Shown: positions 26,822-37,072, counted from the first letter of the stretch. The stretch is DNA of 64,000 nt from DATDAH01 sp963725155 (GCA_963725155.1 CAVRXU010000008.1:62001-126000); one strand, 5' to 3'. The notes: generated by a model not told the origin, from the sequence alone. Made by a program: numbers and translations.

Positions 26822-28423
26822 ATGACCGGAGATCTGACGGCCGCCGCGTCGGCCATCGAGCTGGCGGGCACGGTGGTGGACCGGGCCATCGCCACGCTGG
26901 CCGCGAACGGGGGCGTCGACGCCAATCAGGTGATCGCCTACGACCTGGCCCACGCCGCGGCGGTGGTCGAGACCGGCCGGGCGCTGCTCGACTACGGCGG
27001 GAAGGGTGATGAGGAAGGGGCCATCACCTGCGCCTACATCGCCGACGCCGTCGCCGATCTGACCGGCAAGCTCTACGGCCGGGAGGCCGACTGGGGCGTC
27101 GAGCCCGGGGCACTGGACGCCACCCGCCAGTTCGTGGCGGCCCACCGGGATCCCGCCTTCCTGGCCGCGCTGGCCGAAGCGCCCGGCCCACTGCACCTGG
27201 ACGAAGAGTTCGAGCTGGTCCGGGACACGTTCCGGCGGTTCGCCGAGGACAAGATCCGCCCGGTCGCCGAGCACGTCCACCGCACCAACGGCGACGTCCC
27301 CGAGGAGATCATCCAGGGCATCGCCGAGCTGGGCGGCTTCGGCCTGTCGGTGCCCGCCGAGTACGGCGGCTTCGCCGAGGGCGGCGAGTCGGACTACCTG
27401 GCCATGGTCGTGGCCACCGAAGAGCTGTCCCGCGGGTCTCTCGGCTGTGGCGGCTCGCTCATCACCCGGCCCGAGATCCTGTCCCGGGCCTTGGTCAAGG
27501 GCGGGACCGAGGAGCAGAAGCACGAGTGGCTGCCCAAGCTGGCGTCCGGTGAGGTCATGGCCGCCGTGGCCGTCACCGAACCCGACTTCGGTTCCAACGT
27601 CGCCGGCATCAAGGTCACCGCCGTCCCCACCGACGGCGGCTGGCTGATCAACGGGGTCAAGACGTGGTGCACGTTCGGCGCCCGGGCCGATGTCCTCATG
27701 CTGCTGGCCCGCACCGACCCCGACCGGTCCAAGACCCACCGGGGCCTGTCCATGTTCGTCGTCCCCAAGCCGAGGGGCGACGGCCACGGCTTCGAGCTGA
27801 CCCAGGAGCCCGGCGACCACGGCGGCGCGCCGGGCGGCGGGACGATGGAGGGTCGACCGATCGACACCATCGGCTACCGAGGCATGCACTCCTATGAGAT
27901 CGCCTTGGACAACTGGTTCGTGGCCGCCGAGAACCAGGTCGGCGGGGAGGAAGGGCTGGGCCGGGGCTTCTACCTGCAGATGGAGGGCTTCGAGAACGGG
28001 CGCCTGCAGACCGCGGCCCGGGCCGTCGGCATCATGCAGGCGGCCTACGAGGAGGCCCGCCAGTACGCCAAGGACCGGGTGGTGTTCGGCCAGCCCGTCG
28101 CCGAGTACCAGCTGACCCAGGCCAAGCTCGGCCGCATGGCTTTCACCATCCAGGCCGCCCGCCAGTTCAGCTATGTCGTCGCCCGCCTGATGGCCAAGGG
28201 CGAGGGCGCGCTCGAGGCGTCGATGGTCAAGGCGTACGTCTGCAAGGCCGCCGAATGGGTGACCCGTGAGGCCATGCAGATCCACGGCGGCTTCGGGTAC
28301 GCCGAGGAGTACCCGGTCAGTCGCTACTTCGTCGACGCCCGGGTGCTGTCGATCTTCGAGGGGTCCGATGAGATCCTCTGCATGAGGGTGATCACCCGCC
28401 GTCTGGTCGAGCAGGCCAGCTGA
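26822..28423 (+). CDS. Acyl-CoA dehydrogenase, probable (2S)-methylsuccinyl-CoA dehydrogenase
   Basis: 533 residues from ATG 26822, longer than ordinary acyl-CoA dehydrogenases (~380) because of an extra helical N-terminal domain of ~130 residues (VIAYDLAHAAAVVETGRALL, then GREADWGVEP). That extension is characteristic of methylsuccinyl-CoA dehydrogenase (Mcd) of the ethylmalonyl-CoA pathway. The ACAD core follows: VTEPDFGSN, GVKTWCTFGA, GYRGMHSYEIALD, and IHGGFGYAEEYPVSRYFVDARV near the end. FAD enzyme, electrons to ETF. Ccr, Ecm and Meb genes are not in this window, so the pathway is inferred from this pair of neighbours. Confidence 0.82.
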   Translation: MTGDLTAAASAIELAGTVVDRAIATLAANGGVDANQVIAYDLAHAAAVVETGRALLDYGGKGDEEGAITCAYIADAVADLTGKLYGREADWGVEPGALDATRQFVAAHRDPAFLAALAEAPGPLHLDEEFELVRDTFRRFAEDKIRPVAEHVHRTNGDVPEEIIQGIAELGGFGLSVPAEYGGFAEGGESDYLAMVVATEELSRGSLGCGGSLITRPEILSRALVKGGTEEQKHEWLPKLASGEVMAAVAVTEPDFGSNVAGIKVTAVPTDGGWLINGVKTWCTFGARADVLMLLARTDPDRSKTHRGLSMFVVPKPRGDGHGFELTQEPGDHGGAPGGGTMEGRPIDTIGYRGMHSYEIALDNWFVAAENQVGGEEGLGRGFYLQMEGFENGRLQTAARAVGIMQAAYEEARQYAKDRVVFGQPVAEYQLTQAKLGRMAFTIQAARQFSYVVARLMAKGEGALEASMVKAYVCKAAEWVTREAMQIHGGFGYAEEYPVSRYFVDARVLSIFEGSDEILCMRVITRRLVEQAS

Positions 28424-28429
28424 CCCCGA

Positions 28430-28475
28430 TCTGTGTACTCGTATTCGTGACCCAGCGCGAATACCAGTACACAGA
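28430..28475. terminator. Intergenic hairpin with 18-bp stem
   Basis: TCTGTGTACTCGTATTCG (28430-28447) pairs with CGAATACCAGTACACAGA (28458-28475), one mismatch, loop of 10. It starts seven bases after the dehydrogenase stop and is followed by ACGGGTGGGGGTGG instead of a U-tract. Probably the terminator of the acyl-CoA dehydrogenase gene. Confidence 0.65.
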
Positions 28476-28531
28476 ACGGGTGGGGGTGGCGTGAACGGGG
28501 CTCGCGGGCACGACCTGACAACATCAGCTCC

Positions 28532-30604
28532 TTGACCGGGGGGACCACCGAGCTTCGGCGGGGCGCGGAGTTGTTGGCCCTCACCGGGCTGGCGATCACC
28601 CAGCCCGTGCTCGACGTGCTGGGCAACAGCCCGGAGACCTTCGTGTTCCGCGGGGTCGACGGGGCCCAGCTGGTGGTGTTCGCGCTGCTCGTCGCCCTCG
28701 TCCCCGGCCTCGCCCTCTGGGCCCTGGGCGCCGCCACCCGGGTGTTCGGGGCTCGCGTCCGGGCCGGGGTGCACCTGGTCACCATCGCCACCCTCGTGGG
28801 CGTGGCCGTCCTCGTGGGCGTCCGGCTGGCCGACCTGGCCAAGGGGCCGACGGCCCTCTTCATCGCCGTGGTCGCCGCCGTCGCCGGTGGCGTCCTGTAC
28901 ACCCGGATCGCCGGGATCCGGCAGTTCCTGCTGTACCTCTCGCCCCTCCCCCTCCTGGCCGCCGCGCTGTTCCTCTTCTCGTCGCCCGTGTCGGGCCTGG
29001 TCGACGGGGGTGACACCGAGGTCGTCGAGGACGTGGGCAGCGACCAGCCGGTGGTCATGCTGGTCCTCGACGAGTTCCCGACGGCCACCCTGCTCGACGA
29101 CCAGGGACAGATCGACGCCGCCCAGTTCCCCAACTTCGCCCGGCTGGCGGAGGGGTCGACGTGGTTCCGGAACTACACGACCCACAACGCAGGGACGGTG
29201 CAGGCGGTGCCCTCCCTCCTGTCAGGGCAGCTGCCCACCCGGGGGCGGGCGCCGCTGGTCACCGATTGGCCGACGAACCTGTTCACGCTGCTGGGGGGCA
29301 GCTACGACATGGCCGTGCAGGAGACCGTCACCCAGCTCTGCCCCCCGAACGTGTGTGGCAACGACTCCCGCACGGTGACCCAGCGGACCCCGGTCGACGG
29401 CGACGGACTCGAGGGGGCGGTCGGCGACGCCACCGATGTCCTGCGCCAGCTGGTCTCGCTCACCGCCGAGCCGGAGGTGGCCATCGACGAGTTCACCGAG
29501 GAGACCCTCTCGGTGCCCGCCCCCGACCAGATGGGGGTCGAGGACCGCAACCAGGTCACCAACCAGCCGACTCGCTTCACGGACTTCCTCGACGGGATGG
29601 TCCGGGACGAGGACCCGACGCTGCACTTCGTCCACCTCATCCTCCCCCACGGCCCATGGCGCTTCTACCCCGACGGCACCGAGTACGTGTCGCCCGCCGG
29701 TGATCCCGAGGGCGAGATCGCCGGCACGTGGACCGACGCCTGGCCGGCCGAGTTGACCCGCTTCCGCCTGGAGCTTCAGGCCCAGTACACCGACGCCCTG
29801 GTCGGGCGGACCATCGACCGGATGCAGGAGACCGGGCTCTGGGACGACGCGCTGTTCGTCGTGGTGGCCGACCACGGCGGAGCCTTCGTCGTGGGTGAGC
29901 CCGGTCGGGCGCTCGCCGAGAACAACGCCTTCGAGGTCATGTGGACGCCCCTGTTCATCCGGGACCCCGCCCTGGCCCAGGGCGTCGACGAGACCGACAT
30001 GGAGGCCACCGACCTGCTGCCCACCATGGCCGACCTGCTCGACGTCGATCTGCCCTACGAGGTGGCCGGCGCGTCGGCCGTGTCGGCCCCGGACACGTCC
30101 GGGACGAAGCGGTACCAGCGGTTGCAGAACGCGTTCCAGGTCGAGCCCGACGCCCTACTCGACATCGACACCGCCTCGAACTACGCCCGGCTGCTGGACG
30201 ACCACTGGCCCGTCGTGGAGGTCGACGACCCCGTGGCCGGCTTCTACCACCGCTACTCGTTGGGGGGCCTCTACGGGCGGGCCGTCACCGACCTGACCGT
30301 CGGCGAACCGGCGGGAACGGCCACGCTCGACCAGCGTGACGCGCTGGAGACCGGGGGCGACGGCCCACTACCCGCCTACCTCGGTGGTGAGATCGATGTG
30401 GACGGCGCCGGGGACGACACCTGGGTGGTCGTCGCCGTCGACGGCATCGTCCAGGGCTTCTCCCAACTGTTCCCGATGGTCGACACCGAGTCGGCCTACT
30501 GCATCCTGCTGAGCCAGGAGGCCGCCTCCGGGAGCAGCCACCAGGTCGACCTCTACGTCACCAACGGCCTGGATCAGCCCCTCCGACCCCTCACCCTGTC
30601 GTGA
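28532..30604 (+). CDS. Membrane-bound sulfatase/alkaline phosphatase-fold protein
   Basis: 690 residues from TTG 28532. Four or five transmembrane segments fill residues ~15-165, then a large extracytoplasmic domain of the sulfatase/LtaS superfamily. Visible core motifs are VVMLVLDEFPTATLL (metal-binding Asp), THNAGTVQAVPSLLSGQLPT (position of the nucleophile Thr/Ser), FVHLILPHGPW, and LFVVVADHGG (second metal site). Related proteins transfer phosphoglycerol or phosphoethanolamine, or hydrolyse sulfate or phosphate esters on surface glycans. The substrate is unknown. It is coupled to the following CoA ligase by a four-base GTGA overlap. Confidence 0.8.
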   Translation: MTGGTTELRRGAELLALTGLAITQPVLDVLGNSPETFVFRGVDGAQLVVFALLVALVPGLALWALGAATRVFGARVRAGVHLVTIATLVGVAVLVGVRLADLAKGPTALFIAVVAAVAGGVLYTRIAGIRQFLLYLSPLPLLAAALFLFSSPVSGLVDGGDTEVVEDVGSDQPVVMLVLDEFPTATLLDDQGQIDAAQFPNFARLAEGSTWFRNYTTHNAGTVQAVPSLLSGQLPTRGRAPLVTDWPTNLFTLLGGSYDMAVQETVTQLCPPNVCGNDSRTVTQRTPVDGDGLEGAVGDATDVLRQLVSLTAEPEVAIDEFTEETLSVPAPDQMGVEDRNQVTNQPTRFTDFLDGMVRDEDPTLHFVHLILPHGPWRFYPDGTEYVSPAGDPEGEIAGTWTDAWPAELTRFRLELQAQYTDALVGRTIDRMQETGLWDDALFVVVADHGGAFVVGEPGRALAENNAFEVMWTPLFIRDPALAQGVDETDMEATDLLPTMADLLDVDLPYEVAGASAVSAPDTSGTKRYQRLQNAFQVEPDALLDIDTASNYARLLDDHWPVVEVDDPVAGFYHRYSLGGLYGRAVTDLTVGEPAGTATLDQRDALETGGDGPLPAYLGGEIDVDGAGDDTWVVVAVDGIVQGFSQLFPMVDTESAYCILLSQEAASGSSHQVDLYVTNGLDQPLRPLTLS

Positions 30605-32067
30605 CCGGGCACTTCCCGCCCGGCGAGGGTGCGGCGGGATATCGGCCCCTGGCGCGACGGAGCCTGCCGGCAGCCTGGGTCGAGCGGTGGGCGGCCGAGC
30701 CGGACGCCGAGGTCCTGTTCGAAGACGGCCGGGGCTGGGTCACCGCCGGCGCACTGGAGGCGGCGACGCGCCGGGTGGCCGGACGGCTCGCCGGGGCGGG
30801 ACTGATGCCCGGTGATCGGGTGCTGTTCAGCACAGCGCCGTCCATCGACCTCGTCGTGGCCCACGTCGCGGCCTATCGGGCCGGACTCGTGGTGGTGCCG
30901 GCCAACACCGCCTACACCGAGCGGGAAGTGGCCCACGTCGTGGGCGACGCGGGCGTCCGGGCGGCGGTGGTCGACGATGCCGATCGGGGGCGGTGGGTGC
31001 GCGAGGCCGGCGGGGACGACGTGGTCGTCGTCGGCCCCGAGATCGACCTGCCCGACGGCCCGGCGCCGGCGCTGGACGCGGTCGGCCCCGACGACCCGGC
31101 CCACCTGGGGTACACCTCGGGGACCACCGGCGCCCCGAAGGGGGCGGCCCTGACCCACGGGAACATGCTGGCCAACAGTGAGGCGCTGGAGCGGGCCTGG
31201 CGCTGGACCGCGGACGACCGGCTCGTGCTCGCCCTCCCCTTGTTCCACGCCCACGGCCTGTGCAACGGCCTGCACGGGACGCTGCTGGCCGGGGCGTCGG
31301 CCGTCCTGCTGCCGGGGTTCACCGTCGACGGCGTGCTCGACGCCGCCACCGAGCACGCCGCCACCCTCTTCTTCGGCGTGCCGACCATGTACCACCGGCT
31401 GGCGGCCTCGGGCCGGGCCGCCGAGCTCGGTCGCCTGCGCCTCTGCGTGTCGGGATCGGCTGCGCTCCCCGCCGAGCTCCACCGGTCGCTGCAGGACGGG
31501 GCCGGGCTCACCGTGCTCGAGCGCTACGGCATGACCGAGACCAACATGCTGGTCTCCAACCCCTACGACGGCGAACGCCGGGCGGGGACGGTGGGCTTCC
31601 CGCTCCCCGGGGTGGAGGTCCGACTGGACGAGTCGGGCGAGGTCGAGGTCCGAGGTCCCAACGTGTTCGGTGGCTACTGGCAGCGACCGGAGGCAACCGC
31701 CGAATCGTTCACCGACGACGGCTGGTTCCGCACGGGCGACCTCGGGTCCTGGGACGACGATGGGTACCTGACCATCCTCGGGCGGGCCAAGGAGCTGATC
31801 ATCACCGGGGGCTACAACGTCTACCCGCGGGAGGTGGAGGACGTCCTGGCCGACCACCCCGGGGTCAAGGAGGTGGCCGTCGTCGGCGAGGCGTCCGACG
31901 AATGGGGCGAGACGGTCGTGGCCCACGTCGTCGGCGACGGCGACACGGTCGCGCTGCTGGCTCACGCCGAGACCCAGCTCAGCGGTTACAAGCGCCCCCG
32001 CAAGGTGGTCTGGGTCGACGCGCTCCCTCGCAATCCCCTCGGCAAGGTCCAGAAGCACCTCCTCTGA
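30601..32067 (+). CDS. AMP-forming acyl-CoA synthetase, MatB-like
   Basis: 488 residues from a GTG that overlaps the preceding stop. ANL superfamily: phosphate loop YTSGTTGAPKGAALTH, YGMTETNM, the GWFRTGDLG hinge region, and a C-terminal catalytic Lys in NPLGKVQKHLL. The stretch LPLFHAHGLCNGLHGTLLAG and the compact length resemble malonyl-CoA/methylmalonyl-CoA synthetases more than long-chain ligases. The substrate is therefore tentatively a short dicarboxylic or short-chain acid. Association with a sulfatase-fold protein is unexplained. Confidence 0.85.
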   Translation: MTGHFPPGEGAAGYRPLARRSLPAAWVERWAAEPDAEVLFEDGRGWVTAGALEAATRRVAGRLAGAGLMPGDRVLFSTAPSIDLVVAHVAAYRAGLVVVPANTAYTEREVAHVVGDAGVRAAVVDDADRGRWVREAGGDDVVVVGPEIDLPDGPAPALDAVGPDDPAHLGYTSGTTGAPKGAALTHGNMLANSEALERAWRWTADDRLVLALPLFHAHGLCNGLHGTLLAGASAVLLPGFTVDGVLDAATEHAATLFFGVPTMYHRLAASGRAAELGRLRLCVSGSAALPAELHRSLQDGAGLTVLERYGMTETNMLVSNPYDGERRAGTVGFPLPGVEVRLDESGEVEVRGPNVFGGYWQRPEATAESFTDDGWFRTGDLGSWDDDGYLTILGRAKELIITGGYNVYPREVEDVLADHPGVKEVAVVGEASDEWGETVVAHVVGDGDTVALLAHAETQLSGYKRPRKVVWVDALPRNPLGKVQKHLL

Positions 32068-32796
32068 GCCGCTTGGCACCCCGAATCAACACGATGTGCG
32101 GCCACCCGCCCACGGATCGCGTTCCTCCGGTGAGAACGGGGCTGGACCCTTTCGCCCATCGGAAGACATGTGGTACCAATCGGGGGCGGGACGGAAGGCA
32201 TCGGATGCGGGAGCGGGCTGTGATTTCAACGGGCGGAACCAAGCAAGAGAAGCGCGGGCGTCGCCGCTATCTGTCATCGGTCCTCGTGGTTGTCGTCGGC
32301 GCGAGTGTGCTGGCCCTCGGCGCGCCGGACGCGGTGGCCGCCGACGTCGTCGTCGCTCCAGTCGCGGATTCACGTGTGTTGCAGGCGAGCCCCACGGTGA
32401 ACACCGGAACGGCGTCGCGACTCGACGTGGACAACCCCGGTGAGCAGAGCTACCTCCGCTTCAACGTCACCGGCGTCACCGGCACGGTCCAGAGCGCCCG
32501 GCTGCGACTGTTCGTCCGCAACGGCTCAGCCAACGCCCCCTCGCTCTACTCCACCGACAACACCTGGACCGAGACCGGCATCACCTGGAACAACAAGCCC
32601 GCGGCAACCAGCGCGGCCATCGCCAACGTCGCCACCGCCACTGCCGGCACCTGGTCCGAGTACGACCTCACCGGGCACATCACCGGCAACGGCACCTACA
32701 ACTTCGTCCTGCTCCCCGACAGCACCGACGGCGTCCAGTACGACTCCCGCGAAGGCACCTCACCACCACAGCTCGTCGTGACCAGCGGAGGACCCG

Positions 32797-33714
32797 ACCA
32801 ACGCGCCACCGGTCGCCGGTGACGACACCGCCACCACCCCCGCCGCCACCCCGGTCACCATCAACGTCGCCGCCAACGACACCGACCCCAACGGCAACCT
32901 CAACCCCGCCACCGCCACCACCACCTGCACCGGCTGCGCCACCCCCACCAACGGCACCCTCACCAACAACGCCAACGGCACCTTCACCTACACCCCCACC
33001 ACCGGCTTCACCGGCCCCGACAGCTTCACCTACCAGATCTGCGACACCCTCAACGCCTGCGACACCGCCAACGTCACCATCAACGTCACCCCGGTCGCGA
33101 CCAACGCGCCACCCGTCGCCGGTGACGACACCGCCACCACCCCCGCCGCCACCCCGGTCACCATCAACGTCGCCGCCAACGACACCGACCCCAACGGCAA
33201 CCTCAACCCCGCCACCGCCACCACCACCTGCACCGGCTGCGCCACCCCCACCAACGGCACCCTCACCAACAACGCCAACGGCACCTTCACCTACACCCCC
33301 ACCACCGGCTTCACCGGCCCCGACAGCTTCACCTACCAGATCTGCGACACCGACAACGCCTGCGACACCGCCAACGTCACCATCAACGTCACCCCGGTCG
33401 CGACCAACGCGCCACCCGTCGCCGGTGACGACACCGCCACCACCCCCGCCGCCACCCCCGTCACCATCAACGTCGCCGCCAACGACACCGACCCCAACGG
33501 CAACCTCAACCCCGCCACCGCCACCACCACCTGCACCGGCTGCGCCACCCCCACCAACGGCACCCTCACCAACAACGCCAACGGCACCTTCACCTACACC
33601 CCCACCACCGGCTTCACCGGCCCCGACAGCTTCACCTACCAGATCTGCGACACCGACAACGCCTGCGACACCGCCAACGTCACCATCAACGTCAACACCG
33701 TCAGCACCCCCCAG
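32797..33714 (+). repeat. Three near-identical 303-bp tandem repeats
   Basis: Three consecutive copies of a 303-bp unit (101 codons each) encode the Ig-like domains. Equivalent positions (AACGCGCCACC...) start at about 32800, 33103 and 33406. The copies differ by only a handful of bases, such as CTCAACGCC versus GACAACGCC. Codon use is extremely C-rich at third positions. A fourth copy is at ~34168-34461. Such identity implies recent duplication or gene conversion. Confidence 0.9.
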
Positions 33715-33729
33715 ACGCTGGCCGCGGCG

Positions 33730-34462
33730 GCCGATTCCCGGGTCTTGCAGGCGAGCCCGACGGTCAACTCCGGCACGGTCAACCGGCTCGACGTGGACAG
33801 CCCCGGTGAGCAGAGCTACCTCCGCTTCAACGTCACCGGCGTCACCGGCACCGTCCAGAGCGCCCGGCTGCGACTGTTCGTCCGCAACAGCTCAGCCAAC
33901 GCCCCCTCCCTCTACTTCACCGACAACACCTGGACCGAGACCGGCATCACCTGGAACAACAAGCCCGCGGCAACCGGCGCCGCCATCGCCAACGTCGCCA
34001 CCGCCACCGCCGGCACCTGGTCCGAGTACGACCTCACGGGCGACATCACCGGCAACGGCACCTACAACTTCGTCCTGCTCCCCGACAGCACCGACGGCAT
34101 CCAATACGACTCCCGCGAAGGCACCTCACCACCACAACTCGTACTCAACGGCGGCGGAGGAGGACCGACCAACGCGCCACCGGTCGCCGGTGACGACACC
34201 GCCACCACCCCCGCCGGCACCCCCGTCACCATCAACGTCGCCGCCAACGACACCGACCCCAACGGCAACCTCAACCCCGCCACCGCCACCACCACCTGCA
34301 CCGGCTGCGCCACCCCCACCAACGGCACCCTCACCAACAACGCCAACGGCACCTTCACCTACACCCCCACCACCGGCTTCACCGGCCCCGACAGCTTCAC
34401 CTACCAGATCTGCGACACCCTCAACGCCTGCGACACCGCCAACGTCACCATCAACGTCTACG
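33730..34462 (+). repeat. Second copy of the CBM96-plus-Ig module
   Basis: About 430 bases (33730-34160), encoding the second CBM96-like domain, are nearly identical to 32354-32787. They are followed by a fourth Ig unit that matches the three tandem copies upstream. The gene thus has the structure [CBM-Ig-Ig-Ig]-[CBM-Ig]-phosphatase, with the modules almost unchanged at DNA level. Confidence 0.88.
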
Positions 34463-35341
34463 CAGTCGGCACCGGTAGCGAGGTGTTCGTCGGCGCCGGC
34501 GACATCGCGGACTGCGGGCGCACGACCGATGACGCGACGGCGAACCTGCTCGACAACATTCCCGGCACGGTGTTCACGATCGGCGACACCGCTTACCCGG
34601 CCACGACCGCCGGCTTGAACAACTGCTACGCCCCCACCTGGGGTCGACACAAGGCCCGCACGCATCCGACGGCCGGTGACAACGACTACGACCAGGCGAA
34701 CGCCGCGCCCTACTACAGCTACTTCGGCGCCGCGGCCGGCGATCCGACGAAGGGCTACTACAGCTACAACCTGGGCGCCTGGCACATCATCCACCTCAAC
34801 TCGAACTGCTCGAACGTCGGTGGGTGTCGTGCGAGCTCGCCGCAAGGACAATGGCTCCAGGCCGACCTGGCGGCCAACCCCAGCGCGTGCATCCTCGCGC
34901 TCCACCACGAACCGCTGTTCAGCTCCAAGGGCGGTGACTCGGACATGCGCGACTTCTGGACGCCGCTCTACGCGGCGGGCGCCGACGTCGTCCTGAGCGG
35001 CCACCGCCACAACTACGAGCGCTTCGCGCCACAGACCCCCGCGGGGGTCGCGGATCCCGCTCACGGCATCCGGCAGTTCGTGGTCGGTACCGGCGGCTCG
35101 AGCCTGAGCAGCGCCAGCTCTTCCATCGCGGCCAACAGCCAGGTGAGGAACAGCAACACCCACGGTGTCATCAGGCTCACGCTGCACCCGACGAGCTACG
35201 ACTGGCAGTTCGTGCCCATCGCGGGCCAGACGTTCACGGATTCCGGGACCACGAGCTGCGTCGCCTCGTGACCGATCCCCGAACCGCGAACCCGTAGGGG
35301 TCCACGGGAGGCCGTTCCGAAGGGCTGAGTAGGGTCAGCGG

Positions 35342-36271
35342 ATGGCCTTCGACGTGCACACGACGACCGACGAGGTGGTGGCGGGGCTGGACCTGGCGGG
35401 ACAGACCGTGGTCGTGACGGGAGCCACCAGCGGGCTCGGCAAGGAGACGGCGCGGGCCCTGGCCTCGGCTGGCGCCGAGGTCGTGCTCTGCGGGCGTGAC
35501 GACGCCAAGGGCCAAGCCGCGGTGGACGAGATCAGTGGCGCCACGCTCTTCCACCACCTCGACCTCGCCGACCTGGACGCCATCCGGGCCTCGGCCGACG
35601 AGCTCCTCACCCGCATCGCCCGCCTCGACGTCCTCGTCAACAACGCCGGCGTCATGGCCTGCCCTCTCGCCCGCACCGCCGACGCCTTCGAGATGCAGTT
35701 CGGCACGAACCACCTCGGCCACTTCCTCTGGACCGCCCGCCTCTTCCCCCTCCTCATGGCGTCGGTCCCCGCCCGCGTCGTCAACCTGAGCTCGGCCGGC
35801 CACCTGATCGGCGGCGTCGATCTGGACGACCCCAACTTCGAGCACCGGGACTACGACAAATGGGTCGCCTACGGGCAGGCCAAGTCGGCCAACATCCTCT
35901 TCACCCGGGAGCTCGAGCGTCGCTTCGGCGACCACGGGCTGCACGCCTACGCCGTCCACCCCGGCGCGGTGGCCACCGAGCTGGCCCGCCACCTCGACCG
36001 GTCCGACTTCGAGGCCATGGTCGAGCGCATGAAGAACCGCCCCAAGGAGGGTCCGAGCACGGAGCTGAAGCAGGTGGACACCGGCGCGTCGACGCAGGTC
36101 TGGGCCGCCACGGGCGAGGACATCCCGGGCGGCTCCTACCTGGCCGACACCGCGGTCTCCGAGTTCGTCGCCCCCCACGCCACCGACGACGCTGCCGCCC
36201 TCGGCCTCTGGGAGCTCTCCGAGCAGCTGGTCGGCGAGCCGTTCCCGAGCTGGGACCAGCGGGGACGGTAG
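35342..36271 (+). CDS. Short-chain dehydrogenase/reductase, retinol dehydrogenase-like
   Basis: 309 residues. Rossmann NAD(P) motif GATSGLGKETARALASAG at ~26, NNAGVMACP, catalytic Ser in VNLSSAGH, and YGQAKSANIL as the YxxxK pair. The length and the C-terminal region with VHPGAVATEL are typical of the RDH/WW-domain oxidoreductase-like SDR subgroup. Substrate unknown. It is followed by a compact terminator, so it is likely monocistronic. Confidence 0.88.
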   Translation: MAFDVHTTTDEVVAGLDLAGQTVVVTGATSGLGKETARALASAGAEVVLCGRDDAKGQAAVDEISGATLFHHLDLADLDAIRASADELLTRIARLDVLVNNAGVMACPLARTADAFEMQFGTNHLGHFLWTARLFPLLMASVPARVVNLSSAGHLIGGVDLDDPNFEHRDYDKWVAYGQAKSANILFTRELERRFGDHGLHAYAVHPGAVATELARHLDRSDFEAMVERMKNRPKEGPSTELKQVDTGASTQVWAATGEDIPGGSYLADTAVSEFVAPHATDDAAALGLWELSEQLVGEPFPSWDQRGR

Positions 36272-36294
36272 ACCTTCGACCTGACTCGAAGGTC
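36271..36294 (+). terminator. Hairpin after the SDR gene
   Basis: GACCTTCGA / TCGAAGGTC, perfect 9-bp stem with loop CCTGAC. The left arm begins on the last base of the TAG stop. No U-tract follows. Confidence 0.65.
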
Positions 36295-36335
36295 AAGACA
36301 GGCCGCCCGACGATGCATTTCCGGCTCGCTCCGTC

Positions 36336-37022
36336 ATGCTGATGGCGATGACCACGGTCGCCGACAGCACCGACACCGACGTCCCCGAGGACGACGACGA
36401 CCTCGAGCCCGTCTTCCGGGGACGGACCATCGACCTGGGCCGGGCGGTGCTGGCCACCTTCGCCCTGATGTTCCTGACCGGCGCCGGGGTCTTCGCCTGG
36501 CAGCAGGCCGCCAACGAGCCCAGCCCCAACGCCGTCGACATCGGCTTCGCCGACGACATGCGCACCCACCACCTCCAAGGCGTGACGATGGCCCTGAGCT
36601 ACCTGAAGGACGGCACCGACCCCACGTTCCTGCAGATGGCCAACGAGATCGTGCTCGTCCAGGCCGGCGAGTCCCGGCTGCTCAGCCAGTACCTGGTGGA
36701 CTGGGGCTCGCCCGACCTCGACCTCGACACGGCCATGGGCTGGATGGACATGACCCCCGTGCCCCAGACCGAGCAACCCGGCATGGCCACCGACGCCGAG
36801 CTCGCCGAGTTGGACGCCGCCGAGGGCCAGGAGCTCGACGACCTCTTCTCGAGCCTCATGATCGAACACCACCGCGGCGGCATCCACATGGCCCAGTACG
36901 CCGCCGACCATGGTGCGGAAGGGTCCATCACCAGCCTGGCGCAGGCGATCGTGACCACCCAGGAGTCCGAGATCGCCGAGATGAACCTGCGGCGGCAGGA
37001 TCTCGGCCTCCAGCCGGTCTGA
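36336..37022 (+). CDS. DUF305 family membrane-anchored protein
   Basis: 228 residues. A short acidic cytosolic N-terminus, one transmembrane segment (~38-58, AVLATFALMFLTGAGVFAW), then the DUF305 helical domain. It carries the paired motifs DDMRTHHLQGVTMA and SLMIEHHRGGIHMAQYA, each with two adjacent His. DUF305 is a ferritin-like four-helix fold often found near copper-handling genes. Copper binding is suggested for the family but no copper genes are adjacent here. Start could be any of ATG 36336, 36342 or 36348. Confidence 0.85.
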   Translation: MLMAMTTVADSTDTDVPEDDDDLEPVFRGRTIDLGRAVLATFALMFLTGAGVFAWQQAANEPSPNAVDIGFADDMRTHHLQGVTMALSYLKDGTDPTFLQMANEIVLVQAGESRLLSQYLVDWGSPDLDLDTAMGWMDMTPVPQTEQPGMATDAELAELDAAEGQELDDLFSSLMIEHHRGGIHMAQYAADHGAEGSITSLAQAIVTTQESEIAEMNLRRQDLGLQPV

Positions 37023-37072
37023 TTCACGTCCCGCGGTCACACCGGCAACGGCGGACCGCAGCACACCGTTGC

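Larger units (their letters stand above)
32205..35271 (+). pseudogene. Secreted DNRLRE/CBM96-Ig-metallophosphatase protein with one +1 frameshift
   Basis: Repaired length ~1,021 residues. Signal peptide (RRRYLSSVLVVVVGASVLALG...AVA), DNRLRE/CBM96-like beta domain, three ~101-residue cadherin/Ig-like units, a second CBM96-like domain, a fourth Ig-like unit, then a calcineurin-like metallophosphatase (34480-35271) with GAGDIAD, IGDTAY, GDNDYD, LALHHEPLF and GHRHNYER, all the metal ligands. The frame breaks at 32793-32795, where GGACCCGACC has one more C than the homologous junction at 34161 (GGACCGACC). Unrepaired, translation stops at 32822 after the first domain (~205 residues). Downstream, the open frame has no ATG/GTG/TTG until 33745. 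Start may also be GTG 32220, which has a good GGGAG. Confidence 0.8.

Noticed and set aside
32797..33714. CRISPR array
   Set aside because: Repeats are 303 bp, contiguous and coding, without spacers.
32819..34618. 599-codon Pro/Thr/Ser-rich frame over the Ig repeats
   Set aside because: It is another frame of the repetitive Ig-coding DNA. The frame giving cadherin/Ig-like and CBM96-like domains and ending in the phosphatase is the real one.
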